64,000 nucleotides of DNA from Neelides folsomi (GCA_034687125.1 JAQGBZ010000128.1:97630-161629), one strand, 5' to 3'. Positions 51,556-63,851 are shown, numbered from the stretch's first letter. The notes: a model not told the origin generated them from the letters alone. Made by a program: numbers and translations.

Positions 51556-53607
51556 TCGTCAGGAGGAGGCGGAGGTTTGGGATCGCCCACGTCCCAACCC
51601 CACGTCCGCCACTCGCTGACAAACATCTCGCCACGGTCCACATGTCTCTCCGCCTCCGACTAGACTCCTCCATCTTCAATTAAATATCAAAACCTAATTA
51701 CCACGTCATTCAACACACTCCCGTATTTCATAATTAACTCAATCAGAATCCTTTCATCCGAATTTGAATTCGTATTAAAATGATGTTCACGTTCATGCGT
51801 TCCATGTACATCTACAGTAGTTAATAGTTCCAAATCCTCGTTTTAATCATGCATAATAAGTATCTACATCATATCTACAATTTCGTCAGTTCAAAACATT
51901 TTGCACTTCAGTTTCAAAATGTCTAACATTAAGAATTTAAAGAGATAACAAATATCTTCGAGATCCATCTGCAAGATACTCAAAGTTTATCTAAAATAGT
52001 TCATATCTGGGACGCGGGTCGAACTTGGACAATGAATGGATTATAGAGATTGAAAAGATAAAATTCTTATCTTTGGGACAGTGACAGCACTCCGCCATGT
52101 TGACGTGTTTGGGAAAAGGGCCTGCAAGGTGGTAGGAATCTCTTAAGATGGGAGATAGAGATTGAGGTCTTTCTCAGATCAACCGATAGGTTTCATTCTA
52201 TAGCTTAACTATTGTCCACGCGGCCTGGTCCTTCCCAAGAGTGTTTTAAGATAGAGAAGATTCTAAAGATCCTAAGATGGATAAAAGATAGGGTGGAGGG
52301 TCCTTTGCGTGGGCTGATGGCTCAACCCGATAAGAACAAGGTAAACTTACGGGAAAGGAAGGATATTTTATATACGTTCAGGAACCATCACCATTAACCA
52401 GAGAGTCTCATCAATACTTTTCATCAATGCCCGATTTCTCCATTCACATGTGCTTCCTCATACACAGTGTGGGTGAATTCCTTTAGTCCAATCCCTCTGT
52501 ATCCCTCAAAGTTGGATAAATCTCGAATTGCTTCTCCGATGGAGGCACACGTAATGAGAGGAATTATTGGTGGGGATATCTGTCCACTGCATTGCTCTTT
52601 CTTTCTTTCTCCTCTTGGGCTGAAGGGATGAATGGGCAGGAAGTCGTCGATTAAGGTCCTATTTCGCCTCTCTCCCACTGCCGCCCACCGCCGTCCCATC
52701 AACGACCTACACAGAGAAGTAATCTTCTCTTTCAGTCAGGCCACTTCTCTCTTCGCCAAGGAGGATTCAAAGCTCCTGCCAGGATTACTCCCATTATTCC
52801 CCCAATACATTCAAAGACTTACCTTTGATACAACCAACCTCTCTCAAATACACCGTCCCTCCAAGTGGAGTTTTTCAAATATGAGAACTATGGCTATATG
52901 GGATGAATGAAAGCGTTGTTCGTGATTATTCACCTCTGATACGATAAACTTCCTACCTGATGCTCTTTATAAACTCACTTACTCACTCAATTCTCCCTTT
53001 GAGGGACGACGAGGGCCTGCTAAGCCCTTATTATAGATATTTATTTTCAACTCACTCAATTTACACCTTACCTCTTGTAATGAACGATCCCTTGGGTTGA
53101 GATTACAAATTTCATATTGATCATTGATCATTTAACTTTCTTTTCATGCTTTGTTATTTGAGCTATACTTATTTATGAATAATATTAAAAATTAAATAAA
53201 AGTTATATACAATCGCAATGTTTCATATTTATTATATCATATATCATAGCCAAACTCTTTGTTGACAGCTTGCATGCATGATAAATTGCCCAAAATATTA
53301 CCAAATTGCATTGCTTTAATTTAATACGAAGAGAGAAGGAGCGAAGCTGGAATGGAGCGGAGCACTGCACTGCACAGAAAATATAGCGAATGCCGAATGA
53401 ATGAGCGGAACCGTTCAATGAGACAATTGTGCCATCTTGAGCATAAGTTTAAATCAAGTTTCTACAATGCGGTAGTTCAAATCATTCTCTACACGTGCAA
53501 GCCCTACATGCATAAAAACTTGCGGTTTGCCTGTTTCGTTTCGACTTAAAGTTAACTTTTAACTTTTAAACACACTTAACCTTTAATTTATCATATAAAT
53601 TTTCACA

Positions 53608-56600
53608 ATGTTAAATAAAATGAATAAGAAATCGTCTAGTAATAAATCGTCGTTCAAATCGAAAAACAACAGTAATTCAGATTCAAATTCTCCCAATACC
53701 AATCCTTCAAACAAGAAATCCAAATATCAAAACTTTAAAAAGTCTCGATTAGAATTAAAAGAGAAAAAACCAGAAATTCAAAGAGAAACGGCCGATGGAA
53801 TTGAATTTGAAGGAGGTGATGATAGTTTGAAGAAGAAAAAGAAATTACCCGGAGGAGCTTTTCTTCATTTGAATCTCAGTGAGCCTGTGCTTAAAGGAAT
53901 CATAAAACGAGGTTATAAAGTTCCAACTCCGATTCAACGAAAGGTCAGCAATAATTTGAAATAAAAAACAATATCAAAGTTAATATTGTTTCTCAATGCT
54001 TAAATTGGCATTTTATAATTTTATAGGCGATTCCAATTATACTTGATGGGAAAGATGTCGTCGCAATGGCCAGGACCGGAAGTGGAAAAACTGCTGCCTT
54101 TTTAATTCCACTCTTTGAAAGACTTCAATTTCAAAGGAATGCTATTGTGGGTCAAGCTACCAAATTCCCAAGAGCAATCATTCTCTCACCAACTCGTGAA
54201 CTTGCAACTCAAACGATGAAGTTTATAAAAGAAATCGGAAAGTTCATCAACTTTAAAGTTGTGTCAATTCTTGGAGGAGATTCTTTAGATAGTCAATTTT
54301 CTGCAATTCATCAGAAACCTGACATTGTTGTAGCCACTCCAGGACGTTTGATGCATTTACTCGTTGAGATGGAACGGGAATTTAAACTTGACGGAGTCGA
54401 ATATATTGTATTTGACGAGGCTGACCGGTAGAGTAAATATCAAAATTATTTATTAATTCACTTATTTCTCTACTTGGTAATGTTTTATTTTAAATGATTG
54501 AAATTAAACATGTTTTAAATGCTCAGACTGTTTGAAATGGGTCTTGGAGAACAATTGAGTGAAATATTACAACGCCTCCCTGAAACTCGACAAACTGTTA
54601 TGTTCTCTGCAACGCTTCCACGACTTTTGGTTGATTTTACTAAAGCTGGTCTGCACGATCCAGTATTGATTAGGTAATATATCTACATGTTAAAATATTG
54701 ATTTTTACATCTTATGTTTTATATAAATCTTTCAAAAATTCCATATATCATTGCTAGATTGGATGTTGACACAAAACTTCCAGACACTCTGCAACTTTCT
54801 TATTTTTCAACGAGAACTGAAGATAAATTAGCAGTATTGTTGTATCTCCTTAAATATGTTATAAATGAAAATGAGCAAACATTGGTCTTCGTTGCTACAA
54901 AACATCATGTTGAATTTATCCATGCTGTATGTTTATATTACATTTATAGATACATATTTTAATTTATCATTAAATCTAATATTCTTTTGTTCTTATAATA
55001 GCTCCTCGACGAATTGAACATTTCTAATACCTACATTTACTCAAGTTTGGATGCGACAGCTCGAAAACTTTCATTGGCTAGTTTTAGAAATAGAGAAATC
55101 AACGTTATGATTGTGACAGATATTGCAGCCAGAGGAATTGATATTCCTATTCTTGACAATGTCATAAATTTTCATTTTCCTCCAAAGCCAAAATTGTTTA
55201 TGCATCGAGTCGGTATGTTATAACTATAAGGGAAACCTAAATTTATGCCAATTATCAAATATTCAAATTGATTAATTTATCTATTGTTAGGTCGTGTTGC
55301 GAGAGCTGGCAGAAGTGGAACCGCATATTCAATTGTTGCTCCAGATGAAATTGCAGCACTTCTTGATCTTCACTTATTTCTGGGACGGCCGATCAAATTC
55401 ACTTCTGGCTCTGATGAAAAAGATGCGAGAGTTGGAAGGATCCCACAAGAACTTATCGACCAAGAACTTAATGTCGTAAAAAATATAATGGACACAAAAA
55501 TTGAATTGGTAATAATAGATTTAAAATTTAAAATTAAAAAATCAATCTGTTTCACATTAATTTTAATATTGTAATTTATATATTTTTATTATTATTTTAT
55601 TCTTGTTCATTTTATTCAGGTGACTTTATTGAAAACGAGTAAAAATGGTTATTCACAATACATGAAAAGTCGTCCGAACGCATCGGCTGAAAGCAATAAA
55701 AGAGCAAAAGCCATTCAAGTGTCTCATATTCCAATTCATCCAATTTTTGAAGGAAAATACGATTCAAACCCTATGAGTGATTTAATTAGCCAGATGCAAA
55801 ATTATCGACCCAATTCAGTAAGATCTAAACTCTAAACCTTTTATTTTAAAGATAGTTTCAAACATATTTATGTGCATTAAAAAAAACAATTTCACAAGAT
55901 TTAACTCAATATTACAGACAATTTTTGAAATTGGACCAAAAGCTGGTTCAGAAACAATCCAAGTAATGAAATTAAAAAGGATTAAAGATCAACAATCGGT
56001 AGAGAAGTATAGAAGGACGAGATCAACCAATTTAGATTCTATTTTGGCTGAAAGTACAACACTTGAAAAGCTTAGCAAAAAAGATGATGAAAACTTTATT
56101 CCTTATCAACCTAAAGATTTTCACACAGAATCTGGGTATGAAACAATGAACTGTTATTTATTTACTAACTATAGTTTGTTTCATTCTAAAGGTAAATGCT
56201 ATATGAATTTATTATATGTCATCATTAAATTTTAGACTATCCGTTGAAAAGAACTTTGATAAACAAATTCAAGAATCAGTTATGGACATCACTGGTGATG
56301 ATTCCTCTAAATTGAAATCTCAGCATGGGATGCTTAGATGGGATAGGAAAAGGAAGAGGTTTATGGCTGATGGAAAGGTAATCCATTCATTATTCCCACT
56401 AATAAAACTTATGATAACGATTTCAACAACATTATTCTTAACATGTAAACAATTACTTAATTGAAATTCAATTCTTAGGATAATAAGGCTAAAAAGATAA
56501 AGACGGAATCAGGTGCTTGGATCAATGCTTCTTACAAGAGCGACGCATACAAATCATGGAAAAATAAATCAAAGGTCGATGTGCAGGAAGGAGACGAAGG

Positions 56601-56889
56601 ATCGGATGAAGACCGAAGAGGCGGAAGTGAATTTAGTAAGAAACGAGGATTTACGAATAGGTTTAATAAAGGTAACGAGGCCCCAAGAGCCCCAGCGATG
56701 GGAAAAGGTAAAAGATTCAACACGGGATTGAAGCGACCGGAAGAAGTTCTCAAGGAAAGGAAGAAAAAAGAAAAGAACCTTATGAAGAACAAGCCCGGAA
56801 AGAAGGGAAAGAAAGGTGGAGGGCACAAGAACTTTGCCAATAAGAACAAAGGGTTCAAGGCCGGTGGTGGGTTTAAAAAAGGCAAGTAA
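53608..56889 (+). CDS. DDX54: ATP-dependent RNA helicase DDX54 (Dbp10), ribosome biogenesis
   Basis: Nucleolar DEAD-box helicase for large-subunit rRNA maturation, 816 residues against 881 in human. Exons: 53608-53943, 54027-54427, 54527-54673, 54758-54926, 55002-55212, 55291-55508, 55620-55817, 55918-56135, 56236-56377 and 56479-56889; phases agree at every junction. The basic N-terminus is followed by [17 protein letters not shown] and the Q motif (YKVPTPIQ). Motif I ARTGSGKT is at 127-134, PTRELA 167-172, DEAD 242-245, SAT 273-275 and [11 protein letters not shown] 419-429. The C-terminal half carries DDX54/Dbp10-specific segments: [22 protein letters not shown] and a Lys/Gly-rich tail, which separates it from other DEAD-box proteins. 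Introns are 70-110 bases. The first donor is GTCAGC, an atypical +3 to +5. Confidence 0.95.
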
Positions 56890-58230
56890 TTTATTTCTAA
56901 TTTCTAACTCTAAGCGCCTTTTACATAATGTTAAACCTCGACTTTGAATCCAAACTCAAGTTTCACATGTAATTCGTACTTCCTTTTCAACTTGCATTTG
57001 ATTATTCTTTCGTTGTTGAAGTCATTTTATATATTGAACATAAATATTATTTTACGTTTGATTGTAAAAATGTAAAATATAGAGAATATTGTTATATTTT
57101 TTAAAATAATAAATAATCACGTAATATTTAAAGTTAAAATAAAATTAGTGTTTTTAATTTAATTCCTAGCATCCGGCATCCGGATCCTAAATTAAGTATT
57201 TTTACCACATTACATAATAATCCATATAGTACATTACTGCATATATTAGGAATTCTGAATTCATTTTTAATCAGTTTTTCGAACATCGACCTGTTGACTC
57301 ATTCTTCAGTACATTTTTCTATATAAGGTATTAAGCATTAGTCATCTCATTTGAGTATTATAGTTTTAAAAAACAAGATTAATCCTGAATATTTAATTAT
57401 TTATTAATTTTTTCTTGTAAATTTTGTAATTGCTTCAAGTCTGCTCGTCAATCATAATCATAGGGTATAAGGACAATTATTAGCGATTGGATAGCTATTA
57501 TATAAAAACAGTGGCATAATTAACCAGGAAATTTCCCACGCATCGAAATTTCTTTCATTTAAATATACAATCAAGGGCAAATCCTCATCCTCATGTTGGG
57601 AAAAATCTAGTCAAAATTCGCATACTTTTTATAGACGAGTGATCTAAAATACCTACTTTAAAATACTTCATAATTTATTTCGAATGTTACTTTACCATAT
57701 TTTTTCATAATTATTTTTACAATTTATCAGCGTTATCACATTCTCTAAACTAACTTTTTTCAACAGTTAAATATAATTATATACAGCCTCCCTGTATTAT
57801 TTGTATTAAAATTGGATTGGTATGAATAATGTTCTGTGCGATAATTATGATTATGATATATGTACGTATAACTATAGCAATTCAACAGTGATGTTCATTT
57901 TAATCGTTAATATTCGAGACATTTTTACATTGACATTTGATATATATATATATATAATATTTATAAATAATATATTAACTTAATTCAATAATATAATAAA
58001 TCATTAACATAAATACGTAGAAAATAGGCATTTTGTCAAAGAGTGTTTAAAATATGAAACTATAAAACTCAAGTGCTAAAACATTGGTGATTCTTTTCAA
58101 GATTTACAAGGGATGGTGGTGGTAAAATCAACATTGAAATTTTTGCATTGTGTTTTCGCAAACACGTTCTATGCATGTATGGGATATAAAAAGAAACGTT
58201 ACAACGTAAGTCGATTAAGACAAGAGCTGA
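56890..58230. other. AT-rich intergenic region between DDX54 and the next gene
   Basis: Holds the presumed DDX54 3' end (an AATAAA near 57108), a TA simple repeat near 57942-57957, and a single CSL-like TTTCCCACG at 57532-57540. The open frame at 58113-58319 on plus overlaps the minus-strand exon at 58231-58518 and is treated as a shadow. Nothing else recognised. Confidence 0.5.
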
Positions 58231-59011
58231 CTATGAACGCCAAGAGAGACCAATCCCGTTATCTCCGCTTCCAAAGAGTCTGGGGAAAAGTCGTCGCCAG
58301 AACATCATTTTTGGCCTGAAGATCGAGAAAGGCATTGAAGTGGTGGTGGACGTCGTCGGAAGAGGTTGAAGGATTGAAGTCCCATTCCCATCAGTTGTAT
58401 TGTAAAAGGTCCAAGAGTAATAGTTGGGAGATTGAACTTGGCGAGGTTCAAAGCTTGAGAGAGAGCTACTTCGTTGGTTTTCAAGATTTTGGAAACACCC
58501 AGGATTCATTAAATAAGTCTAGAAATATTTAATATGAACCATTTAACTACAACTAACAATAAGTTAACGATATAGATATTTATAATAATGTATTTTAATT
58601 AGTAATTGTGGATTAAAATTGAACTTACCAAAAGGCACATGTACCACCTTCGAACATAGCTGAATCCAAATAGACCTCTTTTAGCTCGGTTCTTCATATT
58701 TATGAGATTTATAATAGGATTTGAATTTGTATTGCCTTCACTTATACCGTTACCATCATTGTCAACATTAATATTATCATCATTAAAAAGGCGGAGTCGC
58801 TATAATAAAAGAATTAAGATGTTAGATTTCTATAAATCTATTTCTACATTATTAATTCACTGTATAGTTATACTGGTATGTATGATATATACCAAAAGAT
58901 TCAACTTACATTTCTCAGTAGCATCGTAGTTCCGGATACTTCAATTTGTACTGTTTGGATGATGATGATTATACATAGGGTGCAGAGATATCCAAATCTT
59001 AATCGATTCAT
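58231..59011 (-). CDS. Predicted secreted protein of unknown family, possible peptide precursor
   Basis: Three coding exons on minus: 59011-58910, 58799-58629 and 58518-58231, joined by two phase-0 GT-AG introns with strong donors (both GTAAGT) and good acceptors, giving 186 residues. The N-terminus MNRLRFGYLC followed by a run of isoleucines is a signal peptide. Exon 2 is Asn/Asp-rich, then has a dibasic KR before GLFGFSYVRRWYMC. Exon 3 has one more cysteine, a Ser/Thr/Pro-rich middle and a basic, aromatic C-terminus (FRPKMMFWRRLFPRLFG). The KR site and size would suit a neuropeptide precursor, but I cannot match it to a known one. An acceptor lies two bases before the ATG, so an upstream exon exists: either a 5' UTR or the open exon at 59188-59607, which would join in frame and make this part of a longer membrane or secreted protein. 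Confidence 0.55.
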
Positions 59012-59187
59012 TTCTGTCAAATAATTATTTTAATATAAATTATTAAATAAAAGTATCAATTTTAAGACAATTATAGTTATACCGACTGACAGTTTTATTG
59101 ATCGACCAATTACTTACCAATTGATTGAACAAGTTTGTTAAATGATAAATCTAGAACAATGTTAAAATATCTATAAATCAATTATAC

Positions 59188-59607
59188 CTGTTAATATTAA
59201 AAGTATTTGCAGAGATGAAGTTGAGCCGGCGTTCCAAACGAAAGTAAGAGTTATGGCTGGGAGTAGTTGATTCTTATACAGTTTAACACTAAAGACCGTG
59301 TATACTCGTTCCTTCAATTCCCTTGGGTTTAATGAAAGTGACTCATGGAACAAGTTAATGAAGGGGATAATGAGGCTAGCGTAGTGGTTAGCGTGGAAAA
59401 GATATTCTCTCGGATACCCATATATTGGATTCTCATGGGAATTTTTAAGAGAATTGGAGGTCAAGATGAAATGCTCCACAATTGAGGAAGAGTCGTTCAT
59501 GTCTCTGTGCAAAACACGACCCGCCTGTTCACAATCTATAAAAACATTTGAGCCAAAACGACTTCTATTGTTTGATTGTTTCAAAAAATGCTCAATAAAT
59601 TCTACAT
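59188..59607 (-). CDS. Orphan coding exon, function unknown
   Basis: A 420-base stretch open in one minus-strand frame, bounded by an acceptor (TGTCATTCAG) and a donor (AACAG|GTATAA). The encoded 139 residues are of mixed composition, unlike random AT-rich frames, and include DCEQAGRVLHRDMNDSSSIV and YPREYLFHANHYASLIIPF, with a hydrophobic C-terminal end (SSLQILLILT). It begins needing one base and ends in phase 1, which fits in frame onto the exon starting at 59013. I see no matching upstream exon with a start codon. It may be an internal exon of the neighbouring gene or a remnant of another. Confidence 0.35.
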
Positions 59608-60301
59608 CTGAATGACATGAGATTATAAAACTCTTCTGATTCTGAGATTAATTAAAAATGGAGATGTAGCGTGTAGCGTCTGTACAATATTTGGCCAAGT
59701 TTTTTTGGGAGCTTTGCAATCATGAATGATGATTTATTTTAATCTTCAATTAATTTTTTCTATCAAGGCATAAAAAGTTAATATAATTAAATTGTAAGTT
59801 CCAAACAGAACATAAGGTAAGTTATTTTCTCACAGAGCTTCAATTGATTGATAATGTTATTATAAACCACCCGTAATTAAATGCACATGAATGAAGGCAA
59901 GTAATTATTAAAGGAAAATGATTAACAGCTAACTGTTGCATGCTTAATGTATAAATTATGAGATTTATGGAGATTAAAATACTGATGCGCTCAATGGAAT
60001 ACATAAAGGGATAGGTATGCTATAAAATACATGTATTTACATAATAGAGTGAATCACTCAAAAGTTATGTAATAAAAATGATTTCAATAATTCTTATAAC
60101 ATTATAGGTGTCAATGTAAAGCACATTTTATTACAAGTTTTAGATATCGCGAATTAAAAACGATTGTTTTTACGAGTTTAATAAAAGAATATAAAGCAGA
60201 CCCTATTAAAATAATTTACCACATTACGCCGTTTTTAACGTGTTTCAAGGTAAATTACAGATATTTTAAATAATGTAATATTTATACAAAAAGATTGTTT
60301 T

Positions 60302-61234
60302 CTATCTTTCTTCAAGCTGCTTATCCCTTGCAATGACAGCTTCATCAAATTCAATAATGTAGTATGTTGTTCCATTGTGCCACTGAGCAATTACTTTTGC
60401 TGGCTATTAAAATCATTAAAAAAGGTTAAAGTGACAATTAAATAATAATATTTCAGAATTTCGCTATAAAATACTATATCGCCTTACAAATCCCGAAGTT
60501 TCAAGGATCCCTTCCAATATCCCGGCATTAAAAGCAGCACAATTGAGATTCCCCTTGTCTCTCGGAACTGAAATAAATTTGTTGACAAGTGGCTCTTTTT
60601 CAATAATGTAATATTGACGTGGATCGTCTGCGGAATGCTCCAATTTATCTGCATCTTTTCCGAAAAGAGTCTTGAAAAGAAAAAAACCAAGCATTGAATT
60701 AATTAAAGTAAATGTCAAAAAGGATGTTCAATTGAAGGTTAAAATCGAGTGTATCATTCATCACTATCATAAATTTTAATCATTCTCTAGTTCATTAATT
60801 ACCTTCCAAACTGTTGATCGAATGAAGAGAAGCATGCTAAGGAGCTTGATATCTCGTTTGTAACTCTTCTCTCGAAGAACAATGAGATCGAAGATTTTAA
60901 GCCCGACTTGCTTCCCCATTTCTGTTAGTCTGAAAAAGAGAAGTTATCAATCACGTTGAATAAATACAAATTAATATTACAAAATAACGATATTATAAAT
61001 ATTTGCATTATTATATTCATACTTGCTATGAAGTTCGGCAATGCTATTACTTCTTCCTTGGCAGTATTGTACAAGTTCGGAGAATAAAAGGGCGAAGCAG
61101 CTGAGATGAACTTCATTCTTCCCTTTACTCAAAGACTTGTCAAGAATGCTGGTCTTTGCTTTTGACTGATTGAAGGAGATGGCTTTCAGATTTGGAATTG
61201 TGAAATGATGATCAACTCCATGTCCCGGTTGCAT
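60302..61234 (-). CDS. TRAPPC5: TRAPP complex subunit 5 (Trs31 homologue)
   Basis: Core subunit of the TRAPP tethering complex, a GEF assembly for Rab1-type GTPases in ER-Golgi traffic. Four exons on minus: 61234-61023, 60929-60803, 60670-60488 and 60403-60302; phases agree, giving 207 residues. The match to animal TRAPPC5 runs almost end to end: LSCFALLFSELVQYCQ, a leucine-rich helical middle, TLFGKDADKLEHSADD, YYIIEKEPLVNKFISVPRD, LNCAAFNAGILEG and FPAKVIAQWHNGTTYYI, ending EAVIARDKQLEER. The human protein has 188 residues; the difference is an N-terminal extension of roughly 20 residues, so an internal start is conceivable, but no other methionine precedes the conserved part. AATAAA on minus lies at 60132-60127. 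The gene is divergent from FIGNL1. Confidence 0.95.
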
Positions 61235-61760
61235 CTTCTTTTATTTAATTGTGACAAAAAATAAATGTCAATTGATTAAACTTGTGCTGTAAGTATGAGC
61301 TTGTGTGTTTTCTGCTTTACGTCCAGGTCCAGTTCAGCAGTCGAGGTTTCTCCCATGCTTACCAGACATTCTATTGGAGGAAGGGAGAATGGAACTTGAG
61401 AGATTTGATCTGTTTGGCGCAATTCCATGCAGGAAGAAATATTGATTCTCTAAAAGAAGAAAAGTTAATTATATTTAGTTTTAATTTCTTCATTCCTTTA
61501 TAAAGAAGATTCATCGAGGATTCTTCATATTATTTTCTGTAAAAGTAATTGAAGAAAGTGGTAATTATACCTATACCTATAATAACTATTATAGTACATT
61601 TAAGAACCTCGTTACTGCACACCGCAATTCAAAACTAGCATAAAAAGATTCTTGAGGTTGGTTTAATATTAATATTACATAATTTATTATATGGAATATA
61701 TACTTTTATAAATACAGATTCTATTTTGTAATTAAAAATTATATTATTAAAAATCGTAGG
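61235..61760. promoter_or_regulatory. Shared intergenic region of divergent TRAPPC5 and FIGNL1
   Basis: 526 bases separate the two start codons. The part near 61310-61450 is GC-richer than its flanks and contains no recognised exon; the open frame at 61282-61503 has no family resemblance. A bidirectional promoter is the simplest reading, inferred from the layout of two housekeeping genes. No TATA box is obvious. Confidence 0.4.
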
Positions 61761-63851
61761 ATGTCTCATTCAAAAAATCTCGGTCAAAAGGCGAAGGAAG
61801 ACGATGACATTGATGACAAAATATCAGCCACCGAACATGATGTTTCCACAATGGTCAAATGCATGTCCTATTTTATGATGGGACAAATAACTGCAGAAAA
61901 AAACTTCTTTGCTCAACCACAAAAAGTCTTACCTAAGAATATTATTGAAGAAATGAAACTCAATGTTCCAGGTATTCTTTAACCCTATCATTATTATATT
62001 ATATTTATGTATTTGAAATAATTTCCTTTATACAAAATACTCTATTTCTTGTAGGTTTTTATAATTTAGAATCCGTTTATTATTTTATATCTAAAGATAT
62101 AATCAACTTATTTTACTTATTTTAGGTGAAAAAAAGAAAGAATGGCTTCCAAAAGGCAGAAATACAGTGGGTTTTTTTGCTACACGCCAGCGTGAAAAAA
62201 TTAATGAAACTTGCTCGTTTTACGATGCAATCATAAAAGGACAAAAATTTCAAGATCATCAGCCCGATTTTAATAAAGGCAAAACTTTTCAGAATGGAGA
62301 ATCGAGACATTTGAATAGATTTGAACCAATTATTCCAATGGAGTAAGTTTTGCACAATCAAGATATTAAAAATACATACTATGTAGTTTACCATATATTA
62401 TAAAAATTTATAAATTATCTGCCACTGTACCAATATTGGTATTTATAAAGATAACAACTTAACTTGTTGAAATTTATAAAATGATATCTTTATTATAGGG
62501 TCGATTCTGGAAATTCTAATTCTAATTCATCACCTGCGAAGCTATTTTCCCATGCTGAAAAATCAAATTCTCGACAAATTAATGAAAGGGCAACTATAAT
62601 TCCAAGAGTAGAAAGCGCTTTTAGAACCGCGCACGAACAACTTGTAAGTAAAAATTAATCGATTCAACCATTGATTATAGTAACATTTATTTCATATTTC
62701 ACACTAGGTAATAGACTAGGCATGTTAAGGAAAAATTAATTTATCTTTATATTAATATATTTATGTTTTTATTTTTAGTCCATTAATGACAAAAAGCAAG
62801 GAGTAAAAAGAGCATTTCCAAGCCAAACTCAAGGATCTGTACACGTCTCTGGCTTGCGAAAGGGAGCCCGATTGGGCAATTCTTTCAATCCTCCCGGAGG
62901 AAATCAATCCAAAGAACCTGAACCAGTCTCTGAAGATCCAATGTAATTATTTATTATTATAAAACATTAACTATTAATCCTTGTATTACACAGATGATTT
63001 TTTGCAACAATAGCATTTATTAATTTAGTGTTTGTGAAATGATGGAGCATGAATCAATGAAGAACGTTGACGTTAAAATGGTTGAAGCAATTATGAATGA
63101 AGTAATGGAAGTGGCAAAGACGAATTGGAGCGACATTGCTGGGCTTGAAAAACCAAAGGATATCATTCGAGAAGTAATAATTTGGCCAATGATTCGACCA
63201 GATATTTTTTTCGGATTGAGGTAATTTCTTTACATGCAAAAAATAGTAAATAAAGTTTCAATAATAATATTATCAATCTTGTTTTATATCACAGATCCGC
63301 TCCAAAAGGAATTTTACTTTTTGGTCCACCTGGAACAGGGAAAACAATGATTGGCAGATTGATTGCTACAGAATCCAATTCCACATTCTTCAATATAAGT
63401 GCCTCATCTCTAACATCTAAATGGATTGGTGACGGAGAAAAGATGGTGAGGGCTCTTTTCGCTGTTGCTCGTCTAAAACAACCTGCTGTTATCTTCATTG
63501 ATGAGATTGACTCAATTCTCACTGCAAGGAGTGGGACTGAACATGAAAGTTCTAGACGTCTTAAGACTGAATTTTTGATCCAATTTGTAAGCTGAGCGAC
63601 TATCTATATTATATACAATAAAAGCATTAATTAATTATAAATTACATCTATTATTACATCTATTATGATTATGAATATGAAAATGGAATTTAAGATGTTT
63701 ACTCTGATATAATGAATGCTAGGACGGTTGTGGGTCAAATAAAGAAGACAAAATTTTAGTTATTGGTGTAACTAATCGACCCCAAGAGCTTGATGAAGCT
63801 GCACGAAGACGTCTTGTCAAAAAAGTTTACATTCCTCTTCCTGATCAAATT
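61761..63851 (+). CDS. FIGNL1: Fidgetin-like protein 1, AAA ATPase (partial, runs off the window)
   Basis: Nuclear AAA ATPase that remodels RAD51 filaments in homologous recombination. Seven exons are visible: 61761-61971, 62126-62342, 62499-62643, 62779-62942, 63029-63220, 63295-63586 and 63723-63851, giving 450 in-frame residues; the 3' end lies beyond the window (human protein 674 residues). Residues 184-187 are FRTA, in the place of the FxxA RAD51-binding motif of human FIGNL1 (FKTAKEQL against FRTAHEQL here). The linker [19 protein letters not shown] leads into the AAA domain: Walker A GPPGTGKT at 320-327, [18 protein letters not shown], Walker B IFIDEID at 376-382, [12 protein letters not shown] and the fidgetin-group end [15 protein letters not shown]. 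The FRTA motif and SLTSKW separate it from spastin and katanin. The last donor visible is ATT|GTAATT. Confidence 0.93.

Larger units (their letters stand above)
43460..53600. other. 10-kb desert 3' of the HES gene with GC-rich islands
   Basis: No gene is identified with confidence. AT-rich sequence alternates with short GC-richer islands near 43.68-44.23, 45.15-45.88, 46.92-47.25, 48.13-48.95, 49.70-50.05, 51.40-51.69 and 52.08-52.90 kb. Several islands contain open frames of 60-155 codons, but without supported starts, splice partners or recognised domains. Listed separately are a hairpin element, a broken secreted-protein frame, a triple palindrome and two CSL/class C site clusters. The islands could be enhancers or unrecognised exons. 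Confidence 0.45.

Noticed and set aside
52212-52910. Open frames on both strands upstream of DDX54
   Set aside because: Neither strand shows a signal peptide, domain or consistent splice sites, and DDX54 starts cleanly at 53608 without them.
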